Shown piece by piece: positions 11,691 to 24,564 of a DNA stretch of 64,000 nt. Below the pieces are notes generated by a model. The model was not told where the DNA came from. It made no database searches and saw only the letters and a program-made list of their open reading frames with translations. Position 1 is the stretch's first letter. Each line of letters starts with the position of its first letter. This DNA comes from Temnopleurus reevesii. Lineage: Eukaryota > Echinodermata > Echinoidea > Temnopleuroida > Temnopleuridae. The DNA is taken from positions 30,089 to 94,088 of the forward strand of contig BQKZ01001565.1 of NCBI GenBank assembly GCA_036244855.1, given 5' to 3'. A program made the position numbers and the translations under genes.

Positions 11691-13186
11691 TGACACTGAA
11701 ACGTCAGAATTATGAAGAATATGAACGAGAGGTCATACAAAAGGTCATGCGAATGAAAGAAAGGGATAACGTGGTCAGCAGTTTTGATTAATGTTACGGA
11801 TTAGGATGTGAATTCCATTGTACATATTCAGCTCCAATTATTATTTGGGACAACACAGTCCTCATATCTGGGTAAAATATTTTTTACAGAGAGATGAAAA
11901 TTTAGTTGATTTAACTATGAAGCTATGAGATGGCTAATCGATCATGGACAATCCAAATTTCCCAGAATAGAGGCCCATCTCTTTGGTTGATTTTTAATAA
12001 ATAGACAATTTTTGTAAGGTGATTAAAAATTTATCCATATTTGCCCCAAGACAAACTATATTTTCACCTGTCAATGAAGTATTGAAAACTCAAGCAAACA
12101 TTGAAGTTTGTCTGACGTATCAACACGCAATGCAGACAATGTTCATTCTATTTATTGAAATTTGATTGTTTGTTAACTGACAAATATTTCACCATGCATT
12201 GAATATTTGGCAAAAAGTATGCATGGAATTTAACTTTATTAATTCAGCAAGATCTATGATGCTACAGTTAAAATTTCACAAAACATACAATGATCAGTAG
12301 CCCAAGCAAAATGGCATCCAACTTTATGTATCAGCCTTCTTCCTGAAATCTTCCATTATTGATTAATCATTTGGTTCTTACAGCATGGGAAACTCTGCCG
12401 AAATTTGAGGTACCTTCCTGTAACTTGTACCAAAATCATCCAATAAAATAGAATGAAAGTGGTTGCAGAGCATTGTTGTTTTATTCTCAATTTCCGTTTT
12501 ACACTGCAATTATTACATCTATCATTGTAGGGGAAGAATGGTATGTTTACATCAAATTGAAAATGCCAACCATAAATGTGATTAAAAGCTACAGCTCCTC
12601 TTAATGATGATGCATTTTGTAGCAGGCTCCCATTTATCCATTCACAATTAACCTATCAAACATATCTGAAAAGATTTAGGTAAATTAAATGAGCAATGTT
12701 TCCAATCAACAATTGAGGGCCTCCTTTAAATAGAAGATCCGTCGCCCGGTCAAGCGACAAAGATCTATTATAGTGCACATAATCTGCTTGATTGAGTCCG
12801 ACAGAAGTCAGTGAATTTCGTTGCGCTAATTGTAGCGTCCCGAAAAGAATTACATGCAATGAGATTTAACCTGTAATAAGGGTATGCGCCCATAATCTAA
12901 ATTGATGGGGCATCGCTAACTAACAATCACTGATTTGAATTCATTCTTCCAGCAAAGATCCCATTGTAGGTAGTTTCTCAGACGTTGATTGTAATCCAGT
13001 AAAGCTTTAATTGGATTTTAATCACCCGTGTGGGAATTAGCCATGTTGTTACATGTATGCAAATGTTCTGCATGTTTAATTGCAACTCGATTCGAAATAT
13101 GTTTGAATGGTATTATTGGATTTTAATTGTTTAAAAAGAGCAATGTTCTTTCTTTATTATTTCTCCTCTTTTTCTTCCTTCCTATT

Positions 13187-13500
13187 TTCATTCAAATTTG
13201 TTTGAGATAGAAATATTAGCCCAACTCTTTCTTATGTTTCCTTTTTACCTTTCTTTCACATTTACAATATTTCTGTCTTTCAAATTTCATTCAAATTTGT
13301 TTAAGGATGAAATTTGAGCCCAACTCTCTTTAATGTTTTTTATGGGTTTTATGACCATCTATCTCATTTACAATATTTCTGCTTTTCAAATTCTAATTTC
13401 ATTCAAATTTGTTTGAGATAGAAATAAGAGCCCACCTCTCTTTATTATTCCCCAGGGTTTTTATAAACCGTCTTTCACATTTGCAATATTTCTGCCTGTG
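13187..13500. repeat. Three-copy tandem repeat, 99-112 bp period
   Basis: Units begin TTCATTCAAATTTGTTT at 13187, 13286 and 13398. Each carries GCCCA(A/C)CTCT and ends with ACA(A/T)TTTCTG-like sequence. Diverged, AT/pyrimidine-rich, non-coding. Confidence 0.8.
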
Positions 13501-13971
13501 TCTCCAAACAACGCAAAGTATAATGTAATAGTGAGCACCCAATTCTCCATGGATAAAACCCCAACTCCCCAAGGCCCCTGGATGACGGTAGGAATGCTCA
13601 CCAGGGGTCCCCTACCCATTTACCTCCCCAGAGATGCTGGCATGTAAGGACCTCAGGGCCTGCTCCATCATCACCAGCGCAGCTCTCTTGGGGAGACGGA
13701 CCAAGGCTGGGTGCTTGTTTGGGGTGGGGCGGGAGGAGGGTATTGGTCTGACGGAAGGGGTGGTGACTGGAGGTGCAAGGGGTACTTTTTCTTGTAATTT
13801 TTTTCATTTTTGTTCTCCTCGTTTTATATATCACTCTTTATGTGAATAAATATGGTACAAAATCATAGGCAGATAATTTCACGTATGAGAGACTGAATAT
13901 TTGTGATTAAAACTCTGAGTTTTGACCTTTGTGTCAAGTTTTAGATGAAAATGTGAAACATTGAAAGTTAA

Positions 13972-14050
13972 TAATAATAATAATAATAATTACATTTATA
14001 AGGCGCTTTATACAGGTGTTTCAAAGCGCACAGTTGGTCTGTCTAATCAT
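13972..14050 (-). mobile_element. LINE/SINE 3' tail with AAT repeat
   Basis: On the minus strand it reads GCGCTTTGAAACACCTGTAT, then AAAGCGCCTTATAAATGTAA, then (TTA)n. This is the layout of L2/CR1-like 3' ends. Only the tail is recognisable. Confidence 0.6.
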
Positions 14051-14232
14051 AATACCGGTAAAAAAAATCAATACATAGTACATAATTATTAGATAACAAA
14101 GTACTTGATTATAAACTAACTTTGTGTACGCCTCCAAAAATGTACTACAGTTTTAAATCTCTTTGTTCTGATGCAGACAGATATTGAATGATTAGAGAAG
14201 GCGGAGATAGGAAATTAAAAAATATGAATTAG

Positions 14233-14274
14233 AGGGAAAAGATGATGATGAAGAAGAAAAAGAAGTAGAAGTAG

Positions 14275-14315
<41 letters not shown>

Positions 14316-14380
14316 AAAGAAGAAGAACAACAAGAACAAAAAGAAGAAGAAGACAAACAACAACAACAAGGAGAAGAAGC
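14233..14380. repeat. Compound triplet repeat (AAG/TAG/AAC)
   Basis: GAT, AAG, then (TAG)n at 14276-14313, then AAG/AAC runs. It generates a false poly-Leu frame on the minus strand. Confidence 0.95.
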
Positions 14381-17106
14381 TCTCTATTAACTTGTTTTTG
14401 CTTTTCCTTCAGCAAAGTGGCTATTCACATCAGAAAATAAGATCAATCTACCAATAGAGTATCATGATAAATCACTAATCTAACCTTGATATTAAGTGAA
14501 ATGATCAAAGCTGGAAAACACATCTAGAACATAATACAGGAGAGAGATATCATGTGATGATTAAGGCGATAATTGACTTTAACTCTTTGACTCTGTGATG
14601 GGTTTGTCAAAGTTTTGTGCCTAAACGCTACCTAATAGTTTTCACAAACGAAGCAATGAAAGTGCCCTGCATTATGCCTGCTTCATTAAATAGCCGTTTC
14701 TATAGAAGTCATCCTATTGAGACGTATTTTCTCGCTGCCTTTGTAAGGCTTCACGCCTTCGTCCCCATAACAATCCAAGAAAAGAAGATAAACTCTGAAA
14801 CCACTACAATCAGGGCCACAGCATTTATGTATGTACCTTTGAGTGTGCAAGAAAAACATAGTTTGTGATACTTTAAAAATGTAGAAATGTTTATACTTCT
14901 AAAAGAAAGTGAGCACTGGTGAATCTGCACAACTTACATCACTCTCCAATCTTGCTTTGAAGTTATCATTTCAGAATTTTGTTCTGGTAGTTTGAATGAA
15001 TTAATGCACTTTCAAAAATGTTTGTTACAGTCATTATGTTGGTTAGAATAGGAACCACCCAAATGTTGGTCAAAAAGAAATTATTTCTGGAAGATATTAG
15101 ATCTTATTTCAACCAGCATATGGGTAGATCCTGTTTTAAACAAGCTAAAAAGATTTTGATTGAGGAGCATTTGTTGGTATAGTTTAGATGTTCTCCCTCT
15201 AAGGTTGTTTATTACACCACTATTACAAAATTATTCAAAATATTTTGAATTGCTTGCAATTTATTGTACAAACGTTTCCAAATAATAGGTATCATCTACC
15301 TTTATATTGCCTTTGAAGTTAAAATTACAAGTGCTATTTTCATAGTTTTAAAGTTCAGAGACAGATTTAGGAATCATTTGAAGACCCATACATCAGCCAT
15401 TTTAGGAATTCTTGTTAAAACGCTAACATTGATATGTTATGACAGACCATGCTGTTAATAGCAACTGCATCAAACCACTATAAGTGTTAGTCCAGCAGAG
15501 AAGATTTAGAAAAGTGATGTTTTCATAAAATATGTAATTCAATTTCTTTCATGGTTATTTCAGTTCCCTGGCTTGATTCTTGCAGAAAAGTTTCCAATAC
15601 GTCTACTGTTTTGAGTGTTAATATTCACCTTTCAAATGTAAGATGATTTCCACCGACATTTGAAATTATTTAAAAGGAAGTGGATATATGCAAGTGATAA
15701 AGGCCTCAATAATTGCACAGAAATGTTTTTAAAAATGTGATTTTAAATCTGTTATTAACATGGCTGAAAAGAATACTTAAATATAGAGTTTGACACTTCT
15801 ATTACTTTTCATTCATTGAATTCAAATAATATTTGATCTATTTTAATTATGATTTATTAATTGATTTATCACACTATGACAATATGATCAAAGGAAAAGT
15901 TATATAAATATGGAAAGCAGCAACAGCAGCATTTGTAAAAACTTTTTAGAACTTCACTATGGCAATGTGATTAAAGGAAAAGTCAAGTAATATTTAAAAA
16001 GCAATTTTTTTTCTTTCTTTCACATCACGTCTCGTAGCAGGGATAGTTCCCAAGTCTCCCTGCGCTGGAATTCAATGCCGGAGGGGCTTTGGTGTTGAAT
16101 TCTGATATTTGATAATAACTGGATTGTGTAGGTCAAAATTCTGGCTCCCTTGCCATCTGTGGTCGCAAATATTTCCCTCTGAACTTGAGAAATGTGGTTC
16201 AGGCTGGGAGCAATTTGTACCCCATCTCCGTCCCGATATTCCCCCTCATCCCACCATATCTGCGTCTCCTGTAGTAGTACCTGGCCTGTTACTAGAGGCT
16301 GGATCTAAATAGAAGTCACAAAATCTATTCTTGCGCCCATTTCTTAATCCACTTTTATTTGGTTTTATCCAGCGGCAGTACAAACTTGGAAGTTGTTTTC
16401 TCAAAAAGTAGTCCACGGGCGATATTGTCGCTCTTTATCGAGCAAGCAGGCCCAGGCTCAAATTCACTATCTCTATCTCTCTCTCTCTCTTTCGCTCCTC
16501 TCTCATTCACTTTTGGACCGCTGCGGTTCACGGCAATTGGACAATGTTCCTGGTGTGACCTCTGACTCGAAATTCCCTTCGTAAAGGCACCCACAATGCA
16601 ACTGAAACAAATTTAGAAGCAGTTACGGTGGAGCCAAATTGAGAAATCGTCCCATTCAGATAGAGAGTGGAATTGACAGCAAATAATGGCTAGGTGTGGG
16701 GATAGCTGTGAACAGTTTAACTTTCACAAAAGCCTATATTTTTAGGTAAGTGTAGCGATAAACACACCATTACCTAAATTCTTAACATTGTCGAGTTCCC
16801 CAGTTCCTCATGTACCGGTATAGCTTTCTAGAGTAAGGTAGGAAGGGGTATGGGTGTCCAGATGGTCAACAAAAATAAACTACAAAGATATCCTCTTTAA
16901 TTTTGCAATAATTTTGCATTGAATGAAAGGAGATCTGATTATTATGGCCTTTGGAAAATTATGAATATTAATTTTTAAGAAATTGTTTAAAAAAAATCAA
17001 TGTCCTCGCATTGAAAGTAGAATTCTATAAAACTATGTCCGCATAACCAACCTTTCTGGACACTCGATAACCAGATAAACTAAAGGACTGTGTCCATAAA
17101 TAAAAT
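14381..17106. other. Non-coding DNA
   Basis: AT-rich. It contains a (CT)n run near 16471-16491 and a GC-richer stretch at 16030-16300. No gene or transposon recognised. Confidence 0.6.
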
Positions 17107-17317
17107 TACAGTAAACTCTGCCTAAGTTGAACTTGTCTAAGTCGAACTGTCTGAGTCTAATAATTGTCTAATAAGTCTATGTGAATCTTTGAGCAAAGCA
17201 TATTAAACCGGTGTATATTTGAATTTCTCTTTAGACCAAACAGATTTTTATAGTCCCAAAAGACTCGGACTTTGACAGAGCATAGACATACCACGTCTAT
17301 GGACAGAGTTACCTGTA
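17107..17317. mobile_element. pogo/Tigger-like miniature element
   Basis: Left end TACAGTAAACTCTGCCTAAG, followed by TTGAACTTGTCTAAGTCGAA, the repeated 'xAAGTCGAA' style common in pogo-type ends. The right end ACAGAGTTACCTGTA is its approximate inverted copy. TA lies at both borders. Interior arms share GACTCGGACTTTGACAG/CTGTCTGAGTC-like sequence. No transposase is visible. Confidence 0.5.
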
Positions 17318-18689
17318 TTGCAACAATTTCTCGTAAATAGGGCAATTTGACAATGAATTATAGCTGATAGACTGATAAATGATCTGACAAGAATAGACTG
17401 AGGATGATAATGGCCCATCTGATGGGGGTGTAACGTGTAAATATCCTACAATGTCATGCAGATAGGGGATGTCTAGCTGCGATACTCTAAACAATCTTTG
17501 CATTGACCCGCATCTCAAGTTCACCATGTAAACATGGACTGCCATTGACAGGTAAACTGTTTGATAGGCAAGGGGGGGGGGGGACTCTTTAAAACGATGA
17601 AAATTAATAAAAGAGCAATGGCTGGAGCTATGTTAGGCAAGAAAGACTGCGGCAATATTTACTGGAGTATAGAAACAGCGACCGTAGATTAGGGGAGGGG
17701 GGTAATGGACTGGGGGAGGGAGGTAGATGGAGATACAGATACAGACAGAGAGATAGAGATGGAAAGGAATGTATCATTCACCCCTTCCTTTCCAGAAGAT
17801 GATGAATTTAGTTTAGATGCTAACTTTACCTTGCTTAGCTCCTTAGACCTTTGAGTGATGCTAAATGTTCTCCCTGGGTTGGCTCAATATCACCTCTGGG
17901 AACCATAATTGTCATTACCAAAGCCACCAGCTAATTGGATCCCAAATGCTCCATGCTAAAAACACATCCTGAGTTAAGTGAATTTTTTTAGTATCTCCTG
18001 TTGTACTTCTACATTCCCTTTAAATGTATACCTGTTATTTATCCCAAAAGGGGCTGAATCTGTTTCTGCTAAAGTTGATTTGTTTTCATTGTCTCTGATA
18101 TTTATTTGGAACTGAACCTTATAACACCTATATTTCTGCTAAATCTGGAAGAAAAATATTTCTGCCAGATAAATTAAAGTGATCATGCTTTTTGGAATAG
18201 TATTGCATAAATTAGTGATGGTTAATTTGTTTGTTGGTTGTTTTTTTAAACAAATAGCCTTATGTAGTTAATTCTAAATTTGCTTATATTTAGGGTTACT
18301 TTATTTCTCTCAATATATCCATTTTGTTACAGCTTAACACCAATGACATATTTATCAGTTATTTCCAGGATATCACATAGGAAACATTTGGTATTGTATA
18401 TGTAATGTATCAACATTTTGGATAAATGCTGTTAAAAGTATATATAATCTTGTTTTCTAGAAATAAAACATTTAAAGCACAGTTAAATATCAAATTCTTA
18501 AAAAATCCAAAGAGACACAACTATATATATGGCCTTTGTCATTGAAAGATGGTATTTTCAATGACATCTTCTCAGTTTTCCCCCAGCTCCAATCAATGAT
18601 CTAAACATGCTTTAAAACTAAAGAGGACATGAGAGAGCGAGCCACTTGCCTAACGATTCCCTAAGCATATCAGATTTATTCATTGCTAT

Positions 18690-18870
18690 ATCTACTTGAT
18701 TTTTTCATACCTCGCACCCCGCCACGCATGAATTATTTCAGCGAAGCTGCGCTAACGCTCCTCGCAGCTCTGAAATTACGACTTGATATCTATTTGAGCA
18801 GCTTCTAATTTGATGCGGTGTTGGGAAGCGCTGGCGTGCATGCCGAGTCGCGTTGAATTTTTAATTAGCC
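18690..18870. promoter_or_regulatory. Candidate cis-regulatory island
   Basis: About 180 bp of balanced composition with many CpGs (CACCCCGCCACGCATGAATT, GGAAGCGCTGGCGTGCATGC, GAGTCGCGTTG). It sits in AT-rich flanks and has a homeodomain-type core TTTAATTAGC near 18859. No frame, no repeat family. Function is inferred from composition only. Confidence 0.25.
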
Positions 18871-19931
18871 TCCTTCTCAGTTTTCGTCACCTTTGGGATG
18901 GAGAGTGAAGAGAGAGTAAGAGAGTGGAGTAGAAAATTAAGGAGACCCGGGGAAAATAAGAAGCAAGTTAAGGTATTCGATGATTGCACCTGGGGTTTAA
19001 GGCAGTCTCAAACGTGCTAAATAATGCAGTCGAGGGAACTCTCGACGGACCCCGAACTCTCGACGATGGGGCTGCTAGGAGTCCGCGTTAAAGTGCACAG
19101 GAATATGCTGTCACCGTCGATCAGTGGTGCGAAGCCACGAGTGTCATGAAATTTTAATCGAGGAAGAAACACCACTGAGCGTCACAAGAGAGAGTGAGAG
19201 ATCCTACTATCTATCTGTCCGTCCGTCTTCGTTCGTCCTCGGCTGGTGGTATAGCAACCGGTTCCCCTAAGACCTCTCCAACGCATTCAGAATTTGGGTT
19301 CGATGTGTAAAAACTGGACTAATGGAGGCATTAGGTGGATGCAAGTTGGTTGTCATTGGGGGTTAGATGTAGCACCATCTTACTTTGTTGCCATAGCAAC
19401 AGGTTCGTATGAGGTCAAGGAACCTGAACATCCCTGAGCATCTCAGACTTAACCAAAGGCTAATAGAGGAATTGAACCAAAACACTATGAACTTGTCCCA
19501 TGTTATAATGTGAGGATATTTTGTGTATGTTTCCATCAGAGACAAGTGATAAATGCATGGTTCCACCGTAATGCAATGAAATTAATGTTGTGCTTAGATA
19601 TTGATACTTCTTTTCTGTTGGTTAGTGTCAATCTTTGCATTCTTAAGACTGATATAAATAGTGTCAGTGACATATTGAAAATTATTTGATGAATAGCTTG
19701 TATACCATATAATCCACTGAATGAAGACATTAGTTGGAAGTTCACTTTCAAGTGTCTTTCTATTTTGAGGCAAAATTTTAATAATGTTGTGAAACCTAGT
19801 TGTTGTTTTTAATTTTGGGTATGTTACTTGCTTGACACTGTGGCAAAAATTGTATGTACACGTGTATTCAATGTCTTGCACAGCAAAAACAAAAGACAGA
19901 CCTGTACGAAGAAACCAACTTTTGTAATCAT

Positions 19932-20413
19932 TTTTTGTTGCAAATGGTAACTCATTGCAAAATTGATTAAAAATTACTATTAATTTATTTGCTTGTGAAA
20001 ATATCTTATCATTTTTTTTGTTGCAAATGTTAACTCATTGCAAAATTGATAAAAATTACTATTCATTAATTTGCTTGTGAAAATATCTAATCATTTTTTT
20101 TTGTTGCAAATGTTAACTCATTGCAAAATTGACAAAAATGACTTTTCATTTATTTGCTTGTGAAAATATCTAATCATTTTTTTGTTGCAAATGTTAACTC
20201 ATTGCAAAATTGATAAAAATTACTATTCATTAATTTGCTTGTGAAAATATCTAATCATTTTTTTTGCAAATGTTAACTCATTGCAAAATTGATAAAAATT
20301 ACTATTCATTTATTTGCTTGTGAAAATATCTAATTATTTTTTTGTTGCAAATGTTAACTCATTGCAAAATTGAAAAAAAAAATACTATTCATTAATTTGC
20401 TTGTGAAAATATC
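19932..20413. repeat. Six-copy tandem repeat (minisatellite), 79-83 bp period
   Basis: GCAAATG(T/G)TAACTCATTGC recurs with the CAAATG start at 19941, 20024, 20107, 20188, 20267 and 20348. Each is followed by AAAATTGA-AAAAATTACTATT, ATTTGCTTGTGAAAATATC and TAATCATTTTTT. Units are more than 90% alike and differ mainly in the T-run length and TTAATT/TTTATT. AT-rich and non-coding. Confidence 0.95.
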
Positions 20414-20664
20414 GATTAATGAGCATAAATCAATACGAAACAGGCACTGAGTGTAGAAATAGGAAGCAAATATGGATTCTAGAAACTGGATTGATGAATC
20501 TGAAGTGAGTACATTGTGAAAAAAAGTTGAGAAAAAAAGCTGCAAATATAATCAGCATTGTATTACCCCCTTTTTCCGCCTGAGTGGCATAAATATTTAT
20601 TGGATTAGGCAAACAAAGATAAAAAATAATTCCGATGATATCACATCACTGCAGTCAACACCGT

Positions 20665-20700
20665 TGGCATGGCAGCCATTTTGGCGCAAAAGATGGAGTA
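20665..20700. promoter_or_regulatory. E2F-like site next to a YY1-like site
   Basis: GCAGCCATTTTGGCGCAAAA (20672-20691) contains GCCATTTT (YY1-like) overlapping TTTGGCGCAAAA (E2F consensus). AAGATGG follows. Motif match only. Confidence 0.3.
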
Positions 20701-21211
20701 CCCCAAAAGGCGAATATATTACGATGTCTGAATAGATAGGCATGGCCATCTCTTGTCTATGTGCAGCTCCTGAGGGGACAATGACTTGTGAATTTGGCGA
20801 GAAACAAATCAGAAACTCAACCGATCAATGCAGTCATCCGCTATCATTTTGAGCTAGAAGGATGGATGCATATTCAAATAGACAGCATTTATCATTGATC
20901 CGAGCTTGGAAAAGCTTCGGAAATCACAAGGCAAGCACCCCTCATGGCTTTCATCCAATGTTTGTCTAAGGCCATCACGTAATTATTGAAAGCTATTTTG
21001 TTATCATCGTATACGTGTCCATTTGGAAAATAATTTAGGATGTTTCGATTGTGATTAGTGCATCTTTTTGATATAATGTCAATATTTTCTTGTAATCATC
21101 CCCTCTGATGGATGAATTTCAGTCTCAGTTTAGAATCAAAACAAAAAGGTGCGATGTTAGATGTGCAGTTGTACCGAGAAAGCAAGTAGGTGAGAGATGT
21201 AGGAAGAAGGA

Positions 21212-21252
21212 TGAGAGTGAGAGAGAGAGAAATAGAGAGAGAGAGAGGGAAT
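21212..21252. repeat. (GA)n microsatellite
   Basis: GAGAGTGAGAGAGAGAGAAATAGAGAGAGAGA. Confidence 0.9.
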
Positions 21253-21429
21253 GGAAAGGGGAGAAGGAGTGAGGCTCCTGGCTCTATAAACATGGCTATC
21301 TAAATTAATGGATGCAAGATTTTTTTGATTTGCGAAAAATTTGTTGACGGGATCCGGAATATTTGGGGTGAAAATACCTGAAGGGGTTGTTTGAAGTGAC
21401 AGAGATGGGATTAGGGAGGATAATCCCGC

Positions 21430-22140
21430 TTGGAATTGATGTCATGCCCGTCAAACTTGTCGCGGGCACCGTGAATTAGTTAGCGCTTCACGTTTATGCG
21501 CTCGCAATAAGATTGACTGTCGTGGCTGCTGGCGTTTTTCGCTGGAATCTCGAGCGAGCTGCGTCCTGGGACGGCGTCGAGCGGGGGAATAGCCGGACTC
21601 AGGGGACGCGGGAGATGCGCCGTAAATTTGCGATTTTGTCTTTTTCCTGATTGGTGGCGCTAATGATTAACTTGGGGCTATTAAACGCACTCCTGGTATG
21701 GTATAAATTAAAGAGCTTGCTTAGCATGAATAATATTCATCTACTGCCTTGTGATGTATTAAACTCGTCTTGTCAGGAATGTGATTTCAAACGGGTGCAA
21801 AATTTGTCTATTTTTTTCACCGGTCAATCAGTGTTAATCTCTGCCATGATCACATCCTTCCTATTTTGATTTTTTTTTTTGCACAATAATTTCGCTGCTA
21901 AAGATTTGATTCTCCGCGGTTTTATTGGTTTGATATCCTTCGCCCATTAGGACGGAGCGATGCTTAATGAAAATGGGGCCGAGGGAAATGAGATGACGCC
22001 TTGCGAGGGCGCTGGGGTGACGATGGGGTGGTGATCTTCATGAGAGCCCTGCTGCATGCTGATCACCACAGCTGACGATGACCCACCGCCCCCCTGGGAA
22101 TTCGCCCCCCTCATCATCATGGGCAGGGGATCACCTAAGG
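21430..22140. promoter_or_regulatory. Candidate cis-regulatory island with homeodomain-like and COE-like motifs
   Basis: The most CpG-rich stretch of the window, for example GCTGCGTCCTGGGACGGCGT near 21558 and GGACGCGGGAGATGCGCCGT near 21603. It contains GCTAATGATTAA at 21659-21670 (paired homeodomain-type cores). CCCCCTGGGAATT near 22094 is one base from the COE consensus TCCCNNGGGA. GTGGTGATC (22028) and GATCACCAC (22061) form an inverted pair. The short frame over 21651-21869 has no recognisable domain. Regulatory role is an inference. Confidence 0.3.
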
Positions 22141-22597
22141 ACTTCAGTAAAGTCCCACAAGTTCAATACCTTCTATCGGAGGAATAGTGCTCTAGAGATA
22201 TGGAGAGGAGGCTAGAGGATGGGTATGTGAGGAAGGTTGAAGAGTGGAGAGGAGGAGAGGAGAAAGAGAAAGATGCTGGTGGAAGTAGAAGACTATTAAG
22301 GCGATATTTCAGTGCACATAAGTTTTAGTGAATTTACTGAATATCAGTGCTAATAGTGATTTATTATTATGCTGTATCATGTTTTGAAAGATGATTGAAC
22401 ACAAGTCAATGGGCATTCTAATCGAAAAATTAGTGAGAACAACTCCAGTAAGAATGTCAGCTTACACAAATGTACGAAAATGCAACCTGACAAGTATCTT
22501 GTAGATGTCCTTTGGACTTTTCAATCCCTTTTAAGCATTCTTTTCTTTATGAATATATTGTGTGAATTGGTTTTTTTTAAATTGTAAAAATGAATGG

Positions 22598-22670
22598 ACC
22601 CATTGGCAACCGGAACCAGGTAGTTCCTACACAAAGCTTATGGTAATTGCAGAAATAGTAGTCAATGGGT
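22598..22670 (+). mobile_element. piggyBac-like miniature element, copy 2 of 6
   Basis: Begins ACCCATTGGCAACCGGAACC, contains GTTCCTACACAAAGCTTATGG and ends GTAGTCAATGGGT. The left TTAA is degraded and the right flank is TAAA. Same orientation as copies 1, 4, 5 and 6. Confidence 0.75.
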
Positions 22671-23333
22671 AAAAGAAAAAAATAAGACCGATGCTATTAA
22701 AAAAAAAAAAAAAAGCATTCAAGGGCACTCAAACAGAATTCATGTTAGCTGAAGAAACAAGGTGAGAAAGTTCGCCTTTGATACATCATTAGCAATAGAT
22801 ACTCCCAACTTTGACCTCTCTCACCCTTCTTTAGGGGGAATCCAGCAACCGGATAGCCGGCGCTACATCAGTAACCGCGCCTTCCAGAGACGAAAATCCC
22901 CGTCTGAGATTATCCCCTAGATTTTACCTGCTAAGTATGTGTGGAAATTGTGCTTATTAGCTGTGACAGGCATTCAGAATTGGCTACGATTCGGGATCAA
23001 TGTTGTTTGAAGGCAATTAGGAGTTGGGCTGCCTCCTTGCGATAATTATACAAGATAAACTTATCCCTCACACCATCTATAATCTTGATAAAATTATCCA
23101 TCACACCATCTAAGATCTTGATTTGTCACAAGAGTGTGATACCACAGATGACCTTTCTTCACCGCTCCATTGAAACTATCCTTAAACAGAAATATGATTT
23201 CATGCATGTAGGAATATTCTTTGCTTTCATCTGTAAATTGCCTTCTCTTATATTGACGAATGCATTACTAGTAATTTTTTTTACTGGGATTTGTTAACCC
23301 TTACATTAATATAGCACAATGATTTTGCTGTAC

Positions 23334-23398
23334 AGTCACACCTGTTTATAACAAGATCCTTAGCACTGTCAAAAGTACCTTGCTATATCAGGAAAAAA
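23334..23398 (+). mobile_element. Fragment resembling a pogo/Tigger terminus
   Basis: TACAGTCACACCTGTTTATA then ACAAGATCC resembles the usual pogo-type left end with its TTATAAC core. No matching right end was found nearby. Confidence 0.35.
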
Positions 23399-23616
23399 TG
23401 AGGAAAAAATTGCCCAACAGTTGGGTTGACTTTTTGATCAACATCTATTGCAGTGTAGCTTATTGAATCAATGAATTAACATTGAATTAATCTGCAGTTA
23501 ATTACATTGAAGATAAATATCCGTGTAGTATCATCAAGACTGCCTCCCATACCATCCCCATCCCATCTCCAAATGATCATTGAGCGTGATTCCTCTCTTA
23601 TATGTACCTGTACTTG

Positions 23617-23870
23617 CAGGGATGACAGTTGTAGCTAAAATTGACCAGCTCTATTTTCATCAACAACAAATAAACTCTGAAGGATAAGATTTTGTTTTGG
23701 AGAATAACACAGACTTGACAGTTCAACTTCCCTCTAGGAACGTTCCTCTGTCGACTGTTTATTAAGCCCCCCCCCCCCCATCCTCTGATTTAGGGGAATC
23801 TTTGAATTGTAAATGGGGGTGCATCAAATTACACTGTTCAAAGTTTGTTCCAGAATGATTGGTATCTCTG
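23617..23870 (+). mobile_element. Possible fourth CAGRG-ended element (weak)
   Basis: The right end, TTCCAGAATGATTGGTATCTCTG at 23848-23870, matches the family terminus closely. The proposed left end CAGGGATGACAGTTG is looser and I see no target duplication. This may be a fragment only. Confidence 0.35.
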
Positions 23871-24564
23871 TCAATCTACCAAAAATGCTAAATTATGTAA
23901 TGTTTTATAAGTATCTAAATTTAAAACCTGAATAAATAATGAATCTTGCTTGCTACAAAATTTATGGAACAGATCATCGTTTTGATTGTACGTACAGGAC
24001 AGTAATTAAAAATCTTAACTTTGCTTCATGAATCTGAAGCGTATGTCCAGTGGCCAAAGTAATTGACGAACAATAAGGTTCTGGTCATACGACTTTAAAA
24101 TGAAAATAAGAGGTTTTAGAGTTTTCTGTAAAGCTTTTTTGTATGAGATATGATGGGCAGATTGTATTTCATATATTATAGATTCCACTATCTCTTATTT
24201 TCCATTATATCTTTCGCATGTAACTGTCGGATGTCACTTTGAGCAAAATGATAGGAAAGAGACTGTTGTTCGAATAGAGAAAAAAAATGGGGGTCCAAAA
24301 TTGATGGAAGTATTTGTAACATATGGATGCAAATCCTAATAATACCCATTATTCTGTACGCTAATTGGAGAAGTATAGAGTTCCAAATCCACATAGAGAG
24401 CGCCTAGGGGTAGGTTTAGCTGGCGCAATTCTGTTCTCGATCGAAAGCCGCGCAAGATAATACGGACAGTTTCCGTAGGCATGCATAGATCTCCCATGCA
24501 TTCGAAGCAGGACGGGCAAGGAGTTGGGATGGGGTGGGGTGGGGTAGTCTTCAAGCATAGACCC

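Larger units (their letters stand above)
9758..13186. other. Non-coding DNA
   Basis: Mostly AT-rich with CT/poly-C tracts near 11.2-11.7 kb. At 12725-12860 there is a CpG-bearing non-repetitive stretch with a small stem (GTCGC...GCGAC around 12748-12765). The 130-residue minus-strand frame ending at 9863 has no recognisable domain. Confidence 0.55.

Noticed and set aside
14215..14415. Poly-Leu minus-strand frame
   Set aside because: Translation of a TAG/AAG triplet repeat.
14582..14620. CTTTGAC...GTCAAAG as a seventh piggyBac-like copy
   Set aside because: Only a small palindrome; it lacks the GTACAAAGCC core and the right length.
19245..19310. Possible tRNA (box-B-like GGGTTCGATGTG)
   Set aside because: No matching box A or acceptor and anticodon stems at proper spacing.
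19932..20413. CRISPR-like array
   Set aside because: The six repeats are contiguous 79-83 bp units without unique spacers, and the genome is eukaryotic.
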